A stretch of 64,000 nucleotides of DNA from Gracilariopsis chorda (GCA_003194525.1 NBIV01000091.1:62001-126000), one strand, 5' to 3'; positions 1 to 9,236 are shown, counted from the first letter of the stretch. Made by a program: numbers and translations. The notes: a model not told the origin generated them from the letters alone.

Positions 1-175
1 CGTCGCATGACTGCCATTTTGTCGCTTGCACAAATCTCAGAAACCATAACTCTGCTAGTAGCCGTCCGATTGACAACCTTAAAGGTTCGCATGAACGTTT
101 ATCGAGCATCCTACAAGATACGAAAGTTTCATAGCGGACAGCGCAGTACACAGTACACGTACTTTAGAAGCGAGA
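1..175. other. Left edge, no supported gene
   Basis: No coding sequence is supported here. A TC dinucleotide followed by CTTCTAAAG on the minus strand directly abuts the 3' terminus of the first Helitron at 175/176. It could be the worn 5' end of a further Helitron, but similarity is lost within about 20 bases. Confidence 0.3.
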
Positions 176-189
176 CAAGTGGCTCAATT

Positions 190-204
190 GCGTGCTTCGC
201 ACGC
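190..204 (-). terminator. Helitron copy 1 3'-terminal hairpin
   Basis: A GCGTGC stem, a 3-base loop and GCACGC lie 14 bases before the CTTG terminus on the minus strand. Helitrons carry a short GC-rich hairpin just before the 3' end that acts as the replication terminator. The same hairpin, with one loop base changed, occurs in copy 2. Confidence 0.7.
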
Positions 205-366
205 GTTAAGGAGTAAAAGAAGCGTTAGAGTGAAAGAAGTATTTAGGTACCGTGTTTTGGGTAGTTTGTTTGTAGAATGCAAGTATTTTTGGAGAGTACG
301 AAGATAGAAGAAAAGAAAAAAAATAAAAGAAAAAGGAAGTGGTTTATTTGAAGCTATCAAGTTCGT

Positions 367-657
367 CTACAAAAGAACTTCGGGGTACACTACATTATTG
401 GTAGAGGTGCTACCGGCACAGAGACAGGCCACGATGTTAGAAGGGTTGGTGGTCGGAGAAAAGGCGACGTACAGCTGGCCATGCGTCAAACAGCCATCAC
501 GCAAATCCAGTCCGATGCGACCACTATACGACTGACCCTGTGCCTTATTAGTAGTGATGGCAAAACAAACACGTACTGGCAACTGGGTCTGATTTACCAA
601 ATAAATAAAATTGTGTGTGCATAGAAAGTGCGCTTTCAGCTCTGTCATGCAACGCAT
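367..657 (-). pseudogene. Fragment of Helitron helicase C-terminus
   Basis: The frame holds the last conserved helicase motifs of a Pif1-like Helitron protein: LPVRVCFAITTNKAQGQS, then a GLDL box and HGQLYVAFS. It ends at the same stop as the copy 2 gene. Homology to copy 2 stops near 588, where unrelated sequence begins, so about 74 codons remain. This copy retains AQ where copy 2 has a stop, so it records the ancestral reading. It cannot encode a working helicase. Confidence 0.8.
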
Positions 658-696
658 GATCTAAGGCAATGGTAATAGGTGCTCTGCCCGCGGTCG

Positions 697-836
697 TTTC
701 ACGCCCGCGTGCAAAACCCCACACCACCGCCGCATGCAGTTAATAGATGCTGATATGGCAATGGCATGCTTTGCACGAGGGAGTTTCACGCCCCGCGTGC
801 AAACTGCCCCACTGCCTCGGCACACAGTCTGCAGAA
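697..836. repeat. Imperfect GTTTCACGCCCGCGTGCAAA duplication
   Basis: Two blocks near 697-742 and 783-836 share GTTTCACGCC, CGCGTGCAAA and a trailing CTGCAG or ATGCAG. They look like an old local duplication inside the replaced centre of Helitron copy 1. Nothing coding is seen. Confidence 0.4.
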
Positions 837-930
837 GCTGTTATGTCACGCCACGCTTTGGGCGGGTAGATTAGATCTGTATATTTTAACATTTGCAAGG
901 AAAATGCCACCATCGTGCAGGGCATAGTCG

Positions 931-1125
931 TGTACCATGACACCTAGCATCATCGCTCTTCGAGTCAATACGGCTAGTATAATCGTGCCTAGTATCGTCG
1001 CGCCTAGCATCGTCGCCCTTCGAGTCAATACGCCTAGTATAATCGTGCCTAGTATCGTCGCGCCTAGCATCTTCGCGCTTAGGATCGTCACGTCCAGTAT
1101 CGTGGCTTCTAGCATCGTGGAGCAT
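931..1125. repeat. 15-bp minisatellite with a 60-bp higher-order period
   Basis: About twelve units of a 15-bp motif close to CCTAGCATCGTCGCG are arranged so that a 60-bp block (948-1007) repeats at 1008-1067 and then partly again. Because 15 is a multiple of three, frames stay open through it on both strands, which produces spurious short ORFs. It fills part of the Helitron copy 1 centre. Confidence 0.85.
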
Positions 1126-1663
1126 TTTTGTGCAGAACCTCATTTAGGGTAACATGGCGTGCTGCTCAGGTATTGTGGCTTCTATGGTATCGAGCTTTGA
1201 AGATGAAGCTGTAGAGCATTGCTTGGTAAACGGAAGTAGAATCGTCGCGCATTCCACTATGTCGCATAATGTCTTCATGTAGAACATGGTCAAGCATAGC
1301 TTGATTGCGCGGAGCATCGTAGAAAGCAGCACTGCGTGTGGCAATTATGCAGTAAACTATGCTACCGTGCGGAAGTAAAACCTTTGCGTATACTGCAGCA
1401 CTTTTAAAGCATTGTCGTGCCTAGAATCGTCGCGCATCGAATCAATACACATAGCCTTGTTCTTCTTACCATTGTCGCGCCTGGCATCGTCGTGTAGAGC
1501 ATGTTTACGTAAAGCGTTGGTTACGAGATCACTGCGTAATGCTCTATGGTGTACAGGATTATAGACGTGCCGGCAATTAAATGCGTGTATACTTATGTCA
1601 AGCAATTTTTCATTTGTAGAGTAACTAAAGCAAAAGAAAGGGGAGCATTCAGCGTGCAAATGC

Positions 1664-1984
1664 CATGGCACGCTTTTGTGTGGTGCGATTTTATTGGTGT
1701 GCCTAACCATGGTGAATAACATGGCACGCTTTAGTGTAGTGCCACTTTATTGGTGTGCATAACCATGGTGAATGACATGGCACGCTTTAGCGTAGGTCCA
1801 TTTTATTGGTGTGCATAACCATGGTGAATGACATGGCACACTTTAGCGTAGGTCCATTTCATTGGTGTGCATAACCATGGTAATTAAAATGGCACGCTTT
1901 CTTTTAGTTCCATTTAACCATGGTGAACGACATGGCACGCTTTATTGTAGTGCCACTTTATTGGTGTGCATAACCATGGTGTAG
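1664..1984. repeat. 56-bp minisatellite, six units
   Basis: Units start at 1664, 1720, 1776, 1832, about 1888 and 1931, each beginning CATGGCACGCTTT and containing TTATTGGTGTGCATAACCATGG. The first four are spaced exactly 56 bp, the fifth is 42 bp. Each unit has two CCATGG-like palindromic sites. The array runs into the 5' subterminal region shared by both Helitron copies, and a trace of the unit (GCACGCTTTTGT) is also seen at 8100 in copy 2. Confidence 0.85.
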
Positions 1985-2120
1985 TGTAGCGTGCAATGCC
2001 ATTGGTGCACATGACCGTTGAAAAATAGTAATTAAAACGGTCATGTGCACTGCACTGCAACGGCTTGGTTACTGTAGTGTAGCGGCTGGGCTACTATGGT
2101 GAAACGGCTAGGCTACTGTG

Positions 2121-2222
2121 GCGTGCAAATGGCGCCAGGTGGAAACGTGTCGGATTATGCGGTGCAAGATGGCGTGCAAAAGGCGCCAGGTGGAAACGTG
2201 TCGAATTATGCGGTGCAAGATG
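2121..2222. repeat. 51-bp tandem duplication in Helitron 5' subterminal region
   Basis: Two 51-bp units (2121-2171 and 2172-2222) begin GCGTGCAAA and contain GGCGCCAGGTGGAAACGTGT. Helitron copy 2 has a single unit starting at 8247, so the duplication happened in copy 1 after the two copies separated. Confidence 0.85.
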
Positions 2223-2364
2223 CCTCTTGGAGCGCATAAAATGCCACGTTTCCACCTGGCAGCCTCCTTGCCGATTTTTCAGCCAATGAGTGAGCGTTAG
2301 CTGACAGACAGACAGACAGACAGACAAACATTGTCTTTAGTATAAGGGGACAAGTGGCTCCATT

Positions 2365-2379
2365 GCGTGCTTTGCACGC
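2365..2379 (-). terminator. Helitron copy 2 3'-terminal hairpin
   Basis: GCGTGC, a TTT loop and GCACGC sit 14 bases inside the CTTG end, the usual place for a Helitron termination hairpin. Confidence 0.75.
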
Positions 2380-2711
2380 GTTAAGGAGTGAAAGAAGCAT
2401 TAGAGTGAAAGGAGTATTATGGTAGCGTGTTTTGGGTAGTTTGTTTGTAGAATGCAAGTATTTTTGGGGAGTAAGAAGGGAGAAGAAAAGAAAGAAATGA
2501 AAGAAAAAAGAAGAGGTTTACTTAAAGCTATCAAGTTCGTCTACAAAAGAACTTCGGGGTACACTACATTATTGGTAGAGGTGCTACTGGCAGGGAGACA
2601 GGCCACGATGTTGGACGGGTTGGTGGTCCGAGAAAAGGCGACGTACAGCTGGCCATGCGTGAAACAGCCATCACGCAAATCCAGTCCGATGCGACCACTA
2701 TACGACTGACC

Positions 2712-5700
2712 CTATACCTTATTGGTAGTGATGGCAAAACAAACACGTACTGGGAACTGGGTGCGAGTGAAGTTGGGAACCGGAAAGTTGTCGTCTCCAG
2801 GTCCACACATGCGCGGCAGGCAAAGTGCGTTGCCACGATTTACTCCAGAAGCGAGTCGAAGAAACAGTACGTTGCTTTGCATGTCTTCTACGGTATAGAT
2901 GGCACCATTGACGTGGCCGTTTGAGGGATCCAAGTTGCGAAGGAGCATAACCACAAAGCCATTTTTGAGTTTGAGGCGGTGGTCCGGCAGCGCTGACCCG
3001 GCAGTCAGAGTGTTGAGCATCTCGACAGGGTACTGCAGCGCGGCACCGTCTTCGTCGCTCACCTTGTCCGCACTGAAGTACGTGCGATACGCTCCAGGTA
3101 TCATGTGGCCTACATAGTCGTTGAGCTCTGGTAGGCGATAGTTTCGTGTGGTTATAATCACCGTTGACGTTAGCCAATCCGCATCTATGTACCTTTGAGC
3201 GATACCACGAAAGACCATACGGACCATGGTGCGGAACGACTCCACACATTGTACGGACTCTGGCAGGGTGAAGGGGTGCTTTGGCGGGACAGTGCCTGGC
3301 AGTCTGCCCTCTCCAATCTGCAAGAGCGTGTTTGGAAACTGCAGTGCCTCCTGTGTGGCTGTGGGGTCTCGACGGAGCGCAGAAAGGCGCATGTTCTCAG
3401 TCAATCTCAAGGTGCGAAAGTGAGAAAAGAGACTTGAGCGTTTGATGCATGCGTTGACGATCACTGATCGAGAGCCGCCACGAACAACGGGAAGGATCTG
3501 CCGAAAGTCGCCAGAAAGCAATACGAACTTGCCTCCAAAGGGGAGCTGCGAGCGCGTTATGTCACGGAGAGTGCGGTCTACGGCTTCGACGCAGAAGCGG
3601 TGACACATTACGATCTCGTCCCAGATAATGAGGTCGACGTTCTTCATCCGAGTGGCCAGGTGCGAGTTGACCGGGATGTTGCACGTGCTCTCAGCGGGGA
3701 CTGGGATGGGAATCCTGAACACGGAGTGGGCCGTCCGACCGCCCTCAAGCAGTATGGCTGCTACAGCAGACGTGGCTACCGTAAGGACGGACTTGCCACG
3801 AAGGCGTAACGTGGCCTGAATTGCCTTGGAGAGGAAGGTCTTGCCGGTTCCACCCGGAGCATCCAAAAAGAAAACGCGAGTGGTTGGCTGCGTTGGCGTA
3901 GAAGGACCACCAAGACCCTGCAAGCTCTCCGCGGACACGCCAGGAAGGATAGCCCCCACGACGGTATTGAACGCCAGACGCTGACGCTCATTGAAGAGAG
4001 GGAGGGCAGCTTGCACAGTTTCGTTCAGTTCCGACTGGATTTGCTGCGGAGACCGAGCTGGAGCGCGCAATTCCGGTAGGTCCTGCATGGGTGTCGGAAG
4101 ACCGTACGATGACAGAGACGCCAGTGGGCCACCCATTTCTTGCAATGCCTTTTGCACTTCTAAGAGAACGTAAGAGCTGGCTCTTTCGTCGTCGGCCAGT
4201 GCCTGCATCATGCCGCGATGTCGAGCACGTATATCCTGCAGGAACATCGATAGATGCTGCTCCCACAGAGAACGGGGGTCCGACGGCTCGCAGTAGAGCA
4301 ATATGGTGGCGAACAAATGAGAGAGCGGAACAAATGAGGAGCGAAAGGACTCGCATATTGCCCGTCTCCACTCGCTGTCGTCGGCGAGAAGGCCCATGTT
4401 GAGGCAGGCCTCCCTGAAGCTACCACACTGCTGACCATCCACGTTGCGGAGGTTCTGAAAAGAAGTAGCACCCGCTGTGTAGGTCAAGAGTAAGCGGAGG
4501 TAGTACCGCTCACCCTCTCGTGGACTGGCAGTGTAAATGCGCCCAACTACATGCGCACCGCTGCCAGTGAAGTCGTATAGATCGGCTGCTGCAGCGGCCG
4601 CTGAGGAGGAGGTGGGCTGGCTTCGAGACACCGAACGACGTCGGAGACATGCACGCGGCTTCCAGTATTTGTTTGATTTGTTCCAAGTAAAGTACCTCGG
4701 GAACTGGGCATAAGGGATATGCTGTGCGCCGGGGTACTTTTGGTTGGCCACAAACCACTCAGTCAGCTTGGTTCCTGCCCGCTCTCTGTTAGCAGCAGAG
4801 TGCTCGTCGCCTTCCTGGAAGAACACCGTATGGTGATCTTCCAAGTGTACTTCAAGCCGCACGACGGGTGGATTGCGATCGACAATGTCGAACGCAAGCA
4901 ACCGCCACACTGCTTCGGAGGCGGACACATAACGTGCGTCCTGGAAGTTCTGGATCTCGTCATGGCGTCTGTTCTCATCTACAATCCCCATGGTGACTCT
5001 GTCGGAACCCTTGCACACATACTTGAAGAGGTACTTGATACCGCCAAGTCGTGATACGCATAGCTCAACGTTGATGTGGCATGCAAACCGGCGGAGAAGC
5101 TCTGGGCAATGTGGAACCACCCACGAATTGTCCAACGTCACTACGCGCTGTCGACGGCCGACCCTGCAGCTTCGTTCCACAGACACCCCGCTCTCGGAAG
5201 GAGCGCGTCTTCTGTAGCTGATGTAGTACTCATTCTCAAGCTGTGCAGTTTCGGAGCAAAACGGCTTCGGAAAGTGCTTCAAGCAGGTCAGCTCGCGCAT
5301 GCACAGTGCTGACCGGTTGCCTGCACCGCACGGAGTGTGAATCATGTGCTTCAGCACCAACTCTCGTAAGGTGGCGTCGGAGGAAGGAGGAATCTCAGCT
5401 GAGATGAGCTCGTCAATGTGAGCAGGGTCTCGGAGCTGCTGCTTTGCATCTTCGTTGAGGAAGAAGATAATGTGCGCGTGCGGTAGGCCTCGCTTTTGGA
5501 ACTCGATTACCCGCACGTGAGCAAGAACGGCTCCAAAGAACTGTTCATCAATGACAAACGACATTAAGGCTTTCATCTTGAGACGAAACACTCGAGCACA
5601 AAGATCGGGTCGATCGGGAGCACGCTGACCATCGAAGAGCGCCCTGGTGATCTCAGGCCAGTTCGGATTGCACGTCATCGTGAGAAAGATATCGGGGTGC

Positions 5701-7430
5701 CCAATGGTGTTGGATATGGCGATGATGTCGTGCATTTGCTGTCTCATGTATCGGTCACCTCCTACAAATGTGGAGGGCAACACGAACAGTCGTCCAGCGC
5801 GAACAGCATCGGCCTCATCCACGCCCAGCAGAGAGTCACCCAGGCTCTCCCGCAGGGATGTATAGTCCGCAGCTCGAAGTCTGTCCTGGTTGTGTCGTAA
5901 GTAAGACAAACGCTCCGACTCAACCTTGCAGAACTGGTCAACCATGTACTGCTGGAAGAGCCGTTTGCCGCGTAGAATCGTACTGAACTCAGTCGGTCTC
6001 TCGAAAAGCTGCCACAAATAATACATCAGCGGAGTCACCTTCTTCTCTCGCGAGGCGTTTGGTGGGCAATACCTCATCTCAGGGTGCCATCCGTCCTGGC
6101 TACATGGGAACAAAAGAACGTAGCTCAAGGGATCGTACGATCTGTGACTGACGGGGATAGTGTCCAGCACCTCATCAACATTTACAGTCAGCTCTCCACG
6201 CCTACGCACAACAATATCGCGCGTCCCAATCTCGCCGTCCTCATTCCCTGGAATGATGGCGGCTACTTGCGATGCCTCGAGCCCGTTGTAGCGACGAACA
6301 TGCTCGCCGCGGGGTCTTCTATCAGCATGGATCACCACTTGATACGTATTTGCTGGCGTATCGGTGATAGCCCACTCGCGCAGGCTGCAGAATGTCTGCA
6401 CGTATGGATTGCCTGTGTGCAGCATGGCAGCCAACTGAGACAGCAGTTCCGGTTGGAGGCGGGGCAGCAACCCCGCTCGCCTCGCAGACTGCGCGTCATA
6501 GTCGGTGTCATGGATGTACACAGACAGAAATGCGGGCTGGACACCCTGAGCGGGAATGAGCGGACCCATGTAGTGATAGATCTGTCCCTGCATGGTGATC
6601 GTAGGATTGAAGGTAGAGTCTCCTAAACCACGGCTCACCCAGTTTGCCTTGACGGACGCCATAGACATCGCTGTGTTGTAGGCACGGATCTCAGCACGAA
6701 AGTGGTTCTCTCGGGGCCCAGTCGCAGTCAGCAGTTGGCGAAGAAGAGGCGGAGGCTCCAGAAGCGCAGGGAAGCTGAGATGCCCCTTTGCGCAGCACTG
6801 CGAGAAAAGAGGTTGCGAGCGGGAGCTGCTCACAACCCTTTCCTCTTTGAAATGCAGTGCCTTGCAAAAGCGGCACTCTACATTCATGAGACCGAGGTCC
6901 ATGTAGCCGCTGTCGTCGACATCATCCGAGTCAAACAATCGGCGGGCCACATTTTGGCTCTCGCGCTGAGATTTAAGACGCTGTTGTCGATCAGCTGTGC
7001 TCTCGAGCTCTCGTGATGCCTGTCTAGATGTTCTGTCGGAGTAACGGCGAGATTGTTCAGCAGCAGGGTCATTCTGTGACCTCGCAGCACGCCGGGAATC
7101 ACGATCATTTTCCTGACGATTTGCGCGATTATCTGGCGTCTCTGAAGCTCGTGCGGAAGCAGTGGCTGTACGGTCGGCCTCACGAACGTCATCAGCGTGC
7201 GCAGTGGAAGCTGTAGCCCTTCTTCTTCTCGCACGTTCCCTATCAGCTGCTCTTCGTGCTTCACGCTGTTCCTCAGTTTCATTTGCCCTCCGTATGGCTG
7301 TTCGCTCTCTATTACGACGCCTTCTCTCTGCCTGTTGCTCACTGGACTCTGCTCGACGTCTTGCAGCAGTACGTTGACGGTTCTGCTCACGTGTGGCATC
7401 GCCTGAGGCACTGGGCTGAGTTGGAGGCAT
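2712..7430 (-). CDS. Helitron Rep/helicase (RepHel), one premature stop near the C-terminus
   Basis: This encodes a HUH-type replication initiator fused to a Pif1-family helicase. I start it at the ATG at 7430 (MPPTQPSA); the frame stays open to 7568 only through a 20-base poly-T. In order there is an Arg/Glu/Ala-rich N-terminus, a Cys pair region (CRFCKALHF), a Helitron-like N domain, TMTCNPNWPE, the HUH box GLPHAHIIFF (about 5475), and two tyrosines four residues apart in KYLFKYVCKG (about 5020). Helicase Walker A DAPGGTGKTF (about 3850), the Walker B-like box IIWDEI and ILPVV follow. The frame stops at 2712 inside helicase motif V/VI. The remaining conserved tail continues in frame to a shared stop at 2541, so only one TAG separates it from full length. 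Confidence 0.85.
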   Translation of the reverse strand: MPPTQPSASGDATREQNRQRTAARRRAESSEQQAERRRRNRERTAIRRANETEEQREARRAADRERARRRRATASTAHADDVREADRTATASARASETPDNRANRQENDRDSRRAARSQNDPAAEQSRRYSDRTSRQASRELESTADRQQRLKSQRESQNVARRLFDSDDVDDSGYMDLGLMNVECRFCKALHFKEERVVSSSRSQPLFSQCCAKGHLSFPALLEPPPLLRQLLTATGPRENHFRAEIRAYNTAMSMASVKANWVSRGLGDSTFNPTITMQGQIYHYMGPLIPAQGVQPAFLSVYIHDTDYDAQSARRAGLLPRLQPELLSQLAAMLHTGNPYVQTFCSLREWAITDTPANTYQVVIHADRRPRGEHVRRYNGLEASQVAAIIPGNEDGEIGTRDIVVRRRGELTVNVDEVLDTIPVSHRSYDPLSYVLLFPCSQDGWHPEMRYCPPNASREKKVTPLMYYLWQLFERPTEFSTILRGKRLFQQYMVDQFCKVESERLSYLRHNQDRLRAADYTSLRESLGDSLLGVDEADAVRAGRLFVLPSTFVGGDRYMRQQMHDIIAISNTIGHPDIFLTMTCNPNWPEITRALFDGQRAPDRPDLCARVFRLKMKALMSFVIDEQFFGAVLAHVRVIEFQKRGLPHAHIIFFLNEDAKQQLRDPAHIDELISAEIPPSSDATLRELVLKHMIHTPCGAGNRSALCMRELTCLKHFPKPFCSETAQLENEYYISYRRRAPSESGVSVERSCRVGRRQRVVTLDNSWVVPHCPELLRRFACHINVELCVSRLGGIKYLFKYVCKGSDRVTMGIVDENRRHDEIQNFQDARYVSASEAVWRLLAFDIVDRNPPVVRLEVHLEDHHTVFFQEGDEHSAANRERAGTKLTEWFVANQKYPGAQHIPYAQFPRYFTWNKSNKYWKPRACLRRRSVSRSQPTSSSAAAAAADLYDFTGSGAHVVGRIYTASPREGERYYLRLLLTYTAGATSFQNLRNVDGQQCGSFREACLNMGLLADDSEWRRAICESFRSSFVPLSHLFATILLYCEPSDPRSLWEQHLSMFLQDIRARHRGMMQALADDERASSYVLLEVQKALQEMGGPLASLSSYGLPTPMQDLPELRAPARSPQQIQSELNETVQAALPLFNERQRLAFNTVVGAILPGVSAESLQGLGGPSTPTQPTTRVFFLDAPGGTGKTFLSKAIQATLRLRGKSVLTVATSAVAAILLEGGRTAHSVFRIPIPVPAESTCNIPVNSHLATRMKNVDLIIWDEIVMCHRFCVEAVDRTLRDITRSQLPFGGKFVLLSGDFRQILPVVRGGSRSVIVNACIKRSSLFSHFRTLRLTENMRLSALRRDPTATQEALQFPNTLLQIGEGRLPGTVPPKHPFTLPESVQCVESFRTMVRMVFRGIAQRYIDADWLTSTVIITTRNYRLPELNDYVGHMIPGAYRTYFSADKVSDEDGAALQYPVEMLNTLTAGSALPDHRLKLKNGFVVMLLRNLDPSNGHVNGAIYTVEDMQSNVLFLRLASGVNRGNALCLPRMCGPGDDNFPVPNFTRTQFPVRVCFAITTNKV

Positions 7431-7487
7431 TGTAAAAGATCTCACGCACACCACACAAAAGAAAAACTGTCCAAAGACCGGAAAAGC

Positions 7488-7507
7488 AAAAAAAAAAAAA
7501 AAAAAAA
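7488..7507. repeat. 20-base poly-A (poly-T on the Helitron strand)
   Basis: An uninterrupted run of 20 A lies in the leader of the Helitron gene, followed by AG-rich sequence. It lies upstream of the chosen start codon and is probably untranslated. Confidence 0.8.
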
Positions 7508-7568
7508 GAAAAGAAAAGGGTATGGTCGAGAAAAATTGTGCTACGGGCTGCCAAACCCTTTTATGCAC

Positions 7569-8425
7569 CTAGCACCGAAGTTTTGGATCGTTGCAGCGAA
7601 GATAGAATATCGTGACCACAAAGAAACCGCCTAGATTGGGAACTGACCTGTACAGAGTAAACAGGGGGCCGTGCCTGGAGAGTCTGCCAGGACTGCGAGA
7701 TTTACAATCCCAAAATCGCTAGGCGACTCTGTGCTGGACGTACTTTAGTCCGAAGACCGTTTCCCTTTAACAGTTCCTTAGATCCAGACAGAGCCGCTGT
7801 TGCTCGACTCGTACTCTGTTGTCCCCTTTCTAGACTCTTCAAGGGCTACTCCTTCCGCGCAATGCACGTTTTGTGGGGAGCTATTGTACCTCACGTGAAC
7901 GCCACCCAGAAATAGTTGCCGAACCAATTAAATCTGGATGACGAACGCGTTGTTTGGTGAGAAATTTAAACTTAACAGATCCCGCCGGTACCGCCAGCGT
8001 ACCTTTTTCAGACGTCCTGACTCGCCCAGAGTGCTAGAACCCACACCGTAGGTTAACCACAGCGAAGGAGAACGCGAGTGCTCAGTGGGCGAGTGCATTG
8101 CACGCTTTTGTATAGCGTGCAATGCGATTGGTGCACATGACCGTTGAAAAATAGTAATTAAAAGGGTCATGTGCACTGCACTGCAACGGCTCGGTTACTG
8201 TAGTGTAACGGGTGGGCTACTTTAGTCAAACGGGTAGGCTACTGTGGCGTGCAAAAGGCGCCAGGTGGAAACGTGTCGCATTATGCGGTGCAAGATGCCT
8301 CTTGGAGCGCATAAAATGCCACGTTTCCACTTGGCAGCCTCCTTGCCGATTTTTCAGCCAATGAGTGGGCGTTAGCTGACAGACACACAGACAGACGGAC
8401 AATCATTGTCTTTAGTAAGGGGGGA
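7569..8425 (-). other. Helitron copy 2 5' non-coding region
   Basis: This is non-coding sequence between the RepHel start and the element's 5' end. The outer 320 bases match 1985-2350 of copy 1, including the GGCGCCAGGTGG block and CAGACAGA repeats. No gene is supported. Confidence 0.6.
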
Positions 8426-8464
8426 ACAAAAACAATGACCATCATCAGACGACGCTATTTTCGG

Positions 8465-8547
8465 ATATAAATAGAATTCGTCGCACGTGTTCGCAGCGTG
8501 TCAACACATCCAAAATCAACCAAAAATATGCATCACTGTTGGTAAGT
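8465..8547 (+). promoter_or_regulatory. Possible host promoter, short first exon and splice donor
   Basis: ATATAAAT at 8465-8472 is followed after about 55 bases by an ATG at 8528 and, five codons on, a consensus donor GTAAGT at 8542. The arrangement suits the start of a spliced gene, but no downstream exon can be tied to it. It could be chance. Confidence 0.25.
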
Positions 8548-8674
8548 GACTCCCACAAACATGACATGACCGTAAACATGCCTTTACATGAACGCAACCC
8601 CCAAATCATGATCGTCAATCCGACGGTTCATTACTATCACCTCTGCTGGCCATTTCCACCATGGCTGAAACTGC

Positions 8675-8869
8675 GTGATTACGCACGGTGCGTTCTGCTG
8701 CCTCACGACGGCGCTCAACGTGAGTGTCTCTGACATTCTTTATGAAGGCATTGCGCCGCGGTGCGAGATCAATCAAGTGCTGAATTCTTTACACTCGGCA
8801 CAGAGCACAACTTTTGCGGACGTGCTTCAGAGAAACCGTCTGGGCTATCAAATGTGTTCTGCAGTATGA
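8675..8869 (+). pseudogene. Short coding-like tract cut by the copia LTR
   Basis: This open frame of about 64 codons begins without a convincing ATG (GTG at 8675) and contains LNVSVSDILYEG and FADVLQRNRLGYQM. It runs straight into the LTR that starts at 8867. I do not recognise it. It may be an exon of the gene suggested at 8465 that the copia insertion interrupted, but no matching continuation is seen right of 14761. Confidence 0.25.
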
Positions 8870-9236
8870 GGATAAAGCTCCGCTCACAGTCCTTGTCAGA
8901 CGATGAAAAAAAAGGAGATCGAATGAACCATCTCACCATCCTTGGGGATGGTCAAAAAGCGTCCGGCTTTCTCACCATCCCCGAGGATGGTGTGAAGGCT
9001 GCTTACAATGCCGCATTCATGCGACCATGTTAGGACTTTAAGTACCGAGAAAGGCGACTAGCATCTTTCTCTCTGAGTATAAAAGAAGGAAACAGAGCTC
9101 TGCCGTCATCTCTCGTCTGTTCCCCAACCTATTATTATCATCAACTCTGCCTCTCTAAGCAAAAGAATCATTCGTTTTTAGCCGCCCTTAGCTACCATCA
9201 CTGGCCGCCCCTTTCTTTACGTATTATTTCACGACA
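8867..9236 (+). repeat. 5' LTR of the copia element
   Basis: It begins TGAGGATAAAG and ends CACGACA, about 370 bases. Inside are a TATA-like GAGTATAAAAG near 9075 and a GGATGGT/ACCATCC inverted motif near 8930-8995. It aligns along its full length with 14391-14761. Confidence 0.9.

Larger units (their letters stand above)
176..2350 (-). mobile_element. Helitron copy 1, internally replaced non-autonomous derivative
   Basis: This is a rolling-circle transposon relative of the larger element to its right. On the minus strand its 5' end is TC at 2350 and its 3' end is CTTG at 176, preceded by a 6-bp hairpin. Bases 176-588 match 2351-2763 of copy 2 (3' subterminal region plus helicase C-terminus). 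Bases about 1985-2350 match about 8105-8425 (5' subterminal region with CAGA repeats). The middle, 589-1984, has no counterpart in copy 2 and holds two minisatellites. With only the termini and a helicase scrap left, it would need a helper's Rep/helicase. The CTTG end departs from the usual Helitron CTRR. Confidence 0.75.
2351..8425 (-). mobile_element. Helitron copy 2, near-complete autonomous-type element
   Basis: This 6.1-kb rolling-circle transposon lies on the minus strand. Its 5' end is TCCCCCC at 8425, followed by TTACTAAAGACAATG and CAGA-type repeats. Its 3' end is CTTG at 2351, preceded by a hairpin. It encodes one large Rep/helicase protein at 2541-7430. The 3' end meets the 5' TC of copy 1 with no intervening base, so the pair is a true head-to-tail tandem. 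The base beside the 5' TC is T rather than the A expected for an AT target, so the exact left/right limits may be off by a base or two. Confidence 0.8.

Noticed and set aside
1664-1984. CRISPR-like regular spacing
   Set aside because: The whole 56-bp unit repeats with no unique spacers and the context is eukaryotic. It is a minisatellite.
6084-6626. 180-codon plus-strand ORF
   Set aside because: It is the antisense of the Helitron RepHel gene, where codon bias keeps a reverse frame open. No motif is present.
7488-7530. Poly-A tract as a LINE or SINE tail
   Set aside because: It lies in the leader of the Helitron gene with no LINE or SINE body or duplication beside it.
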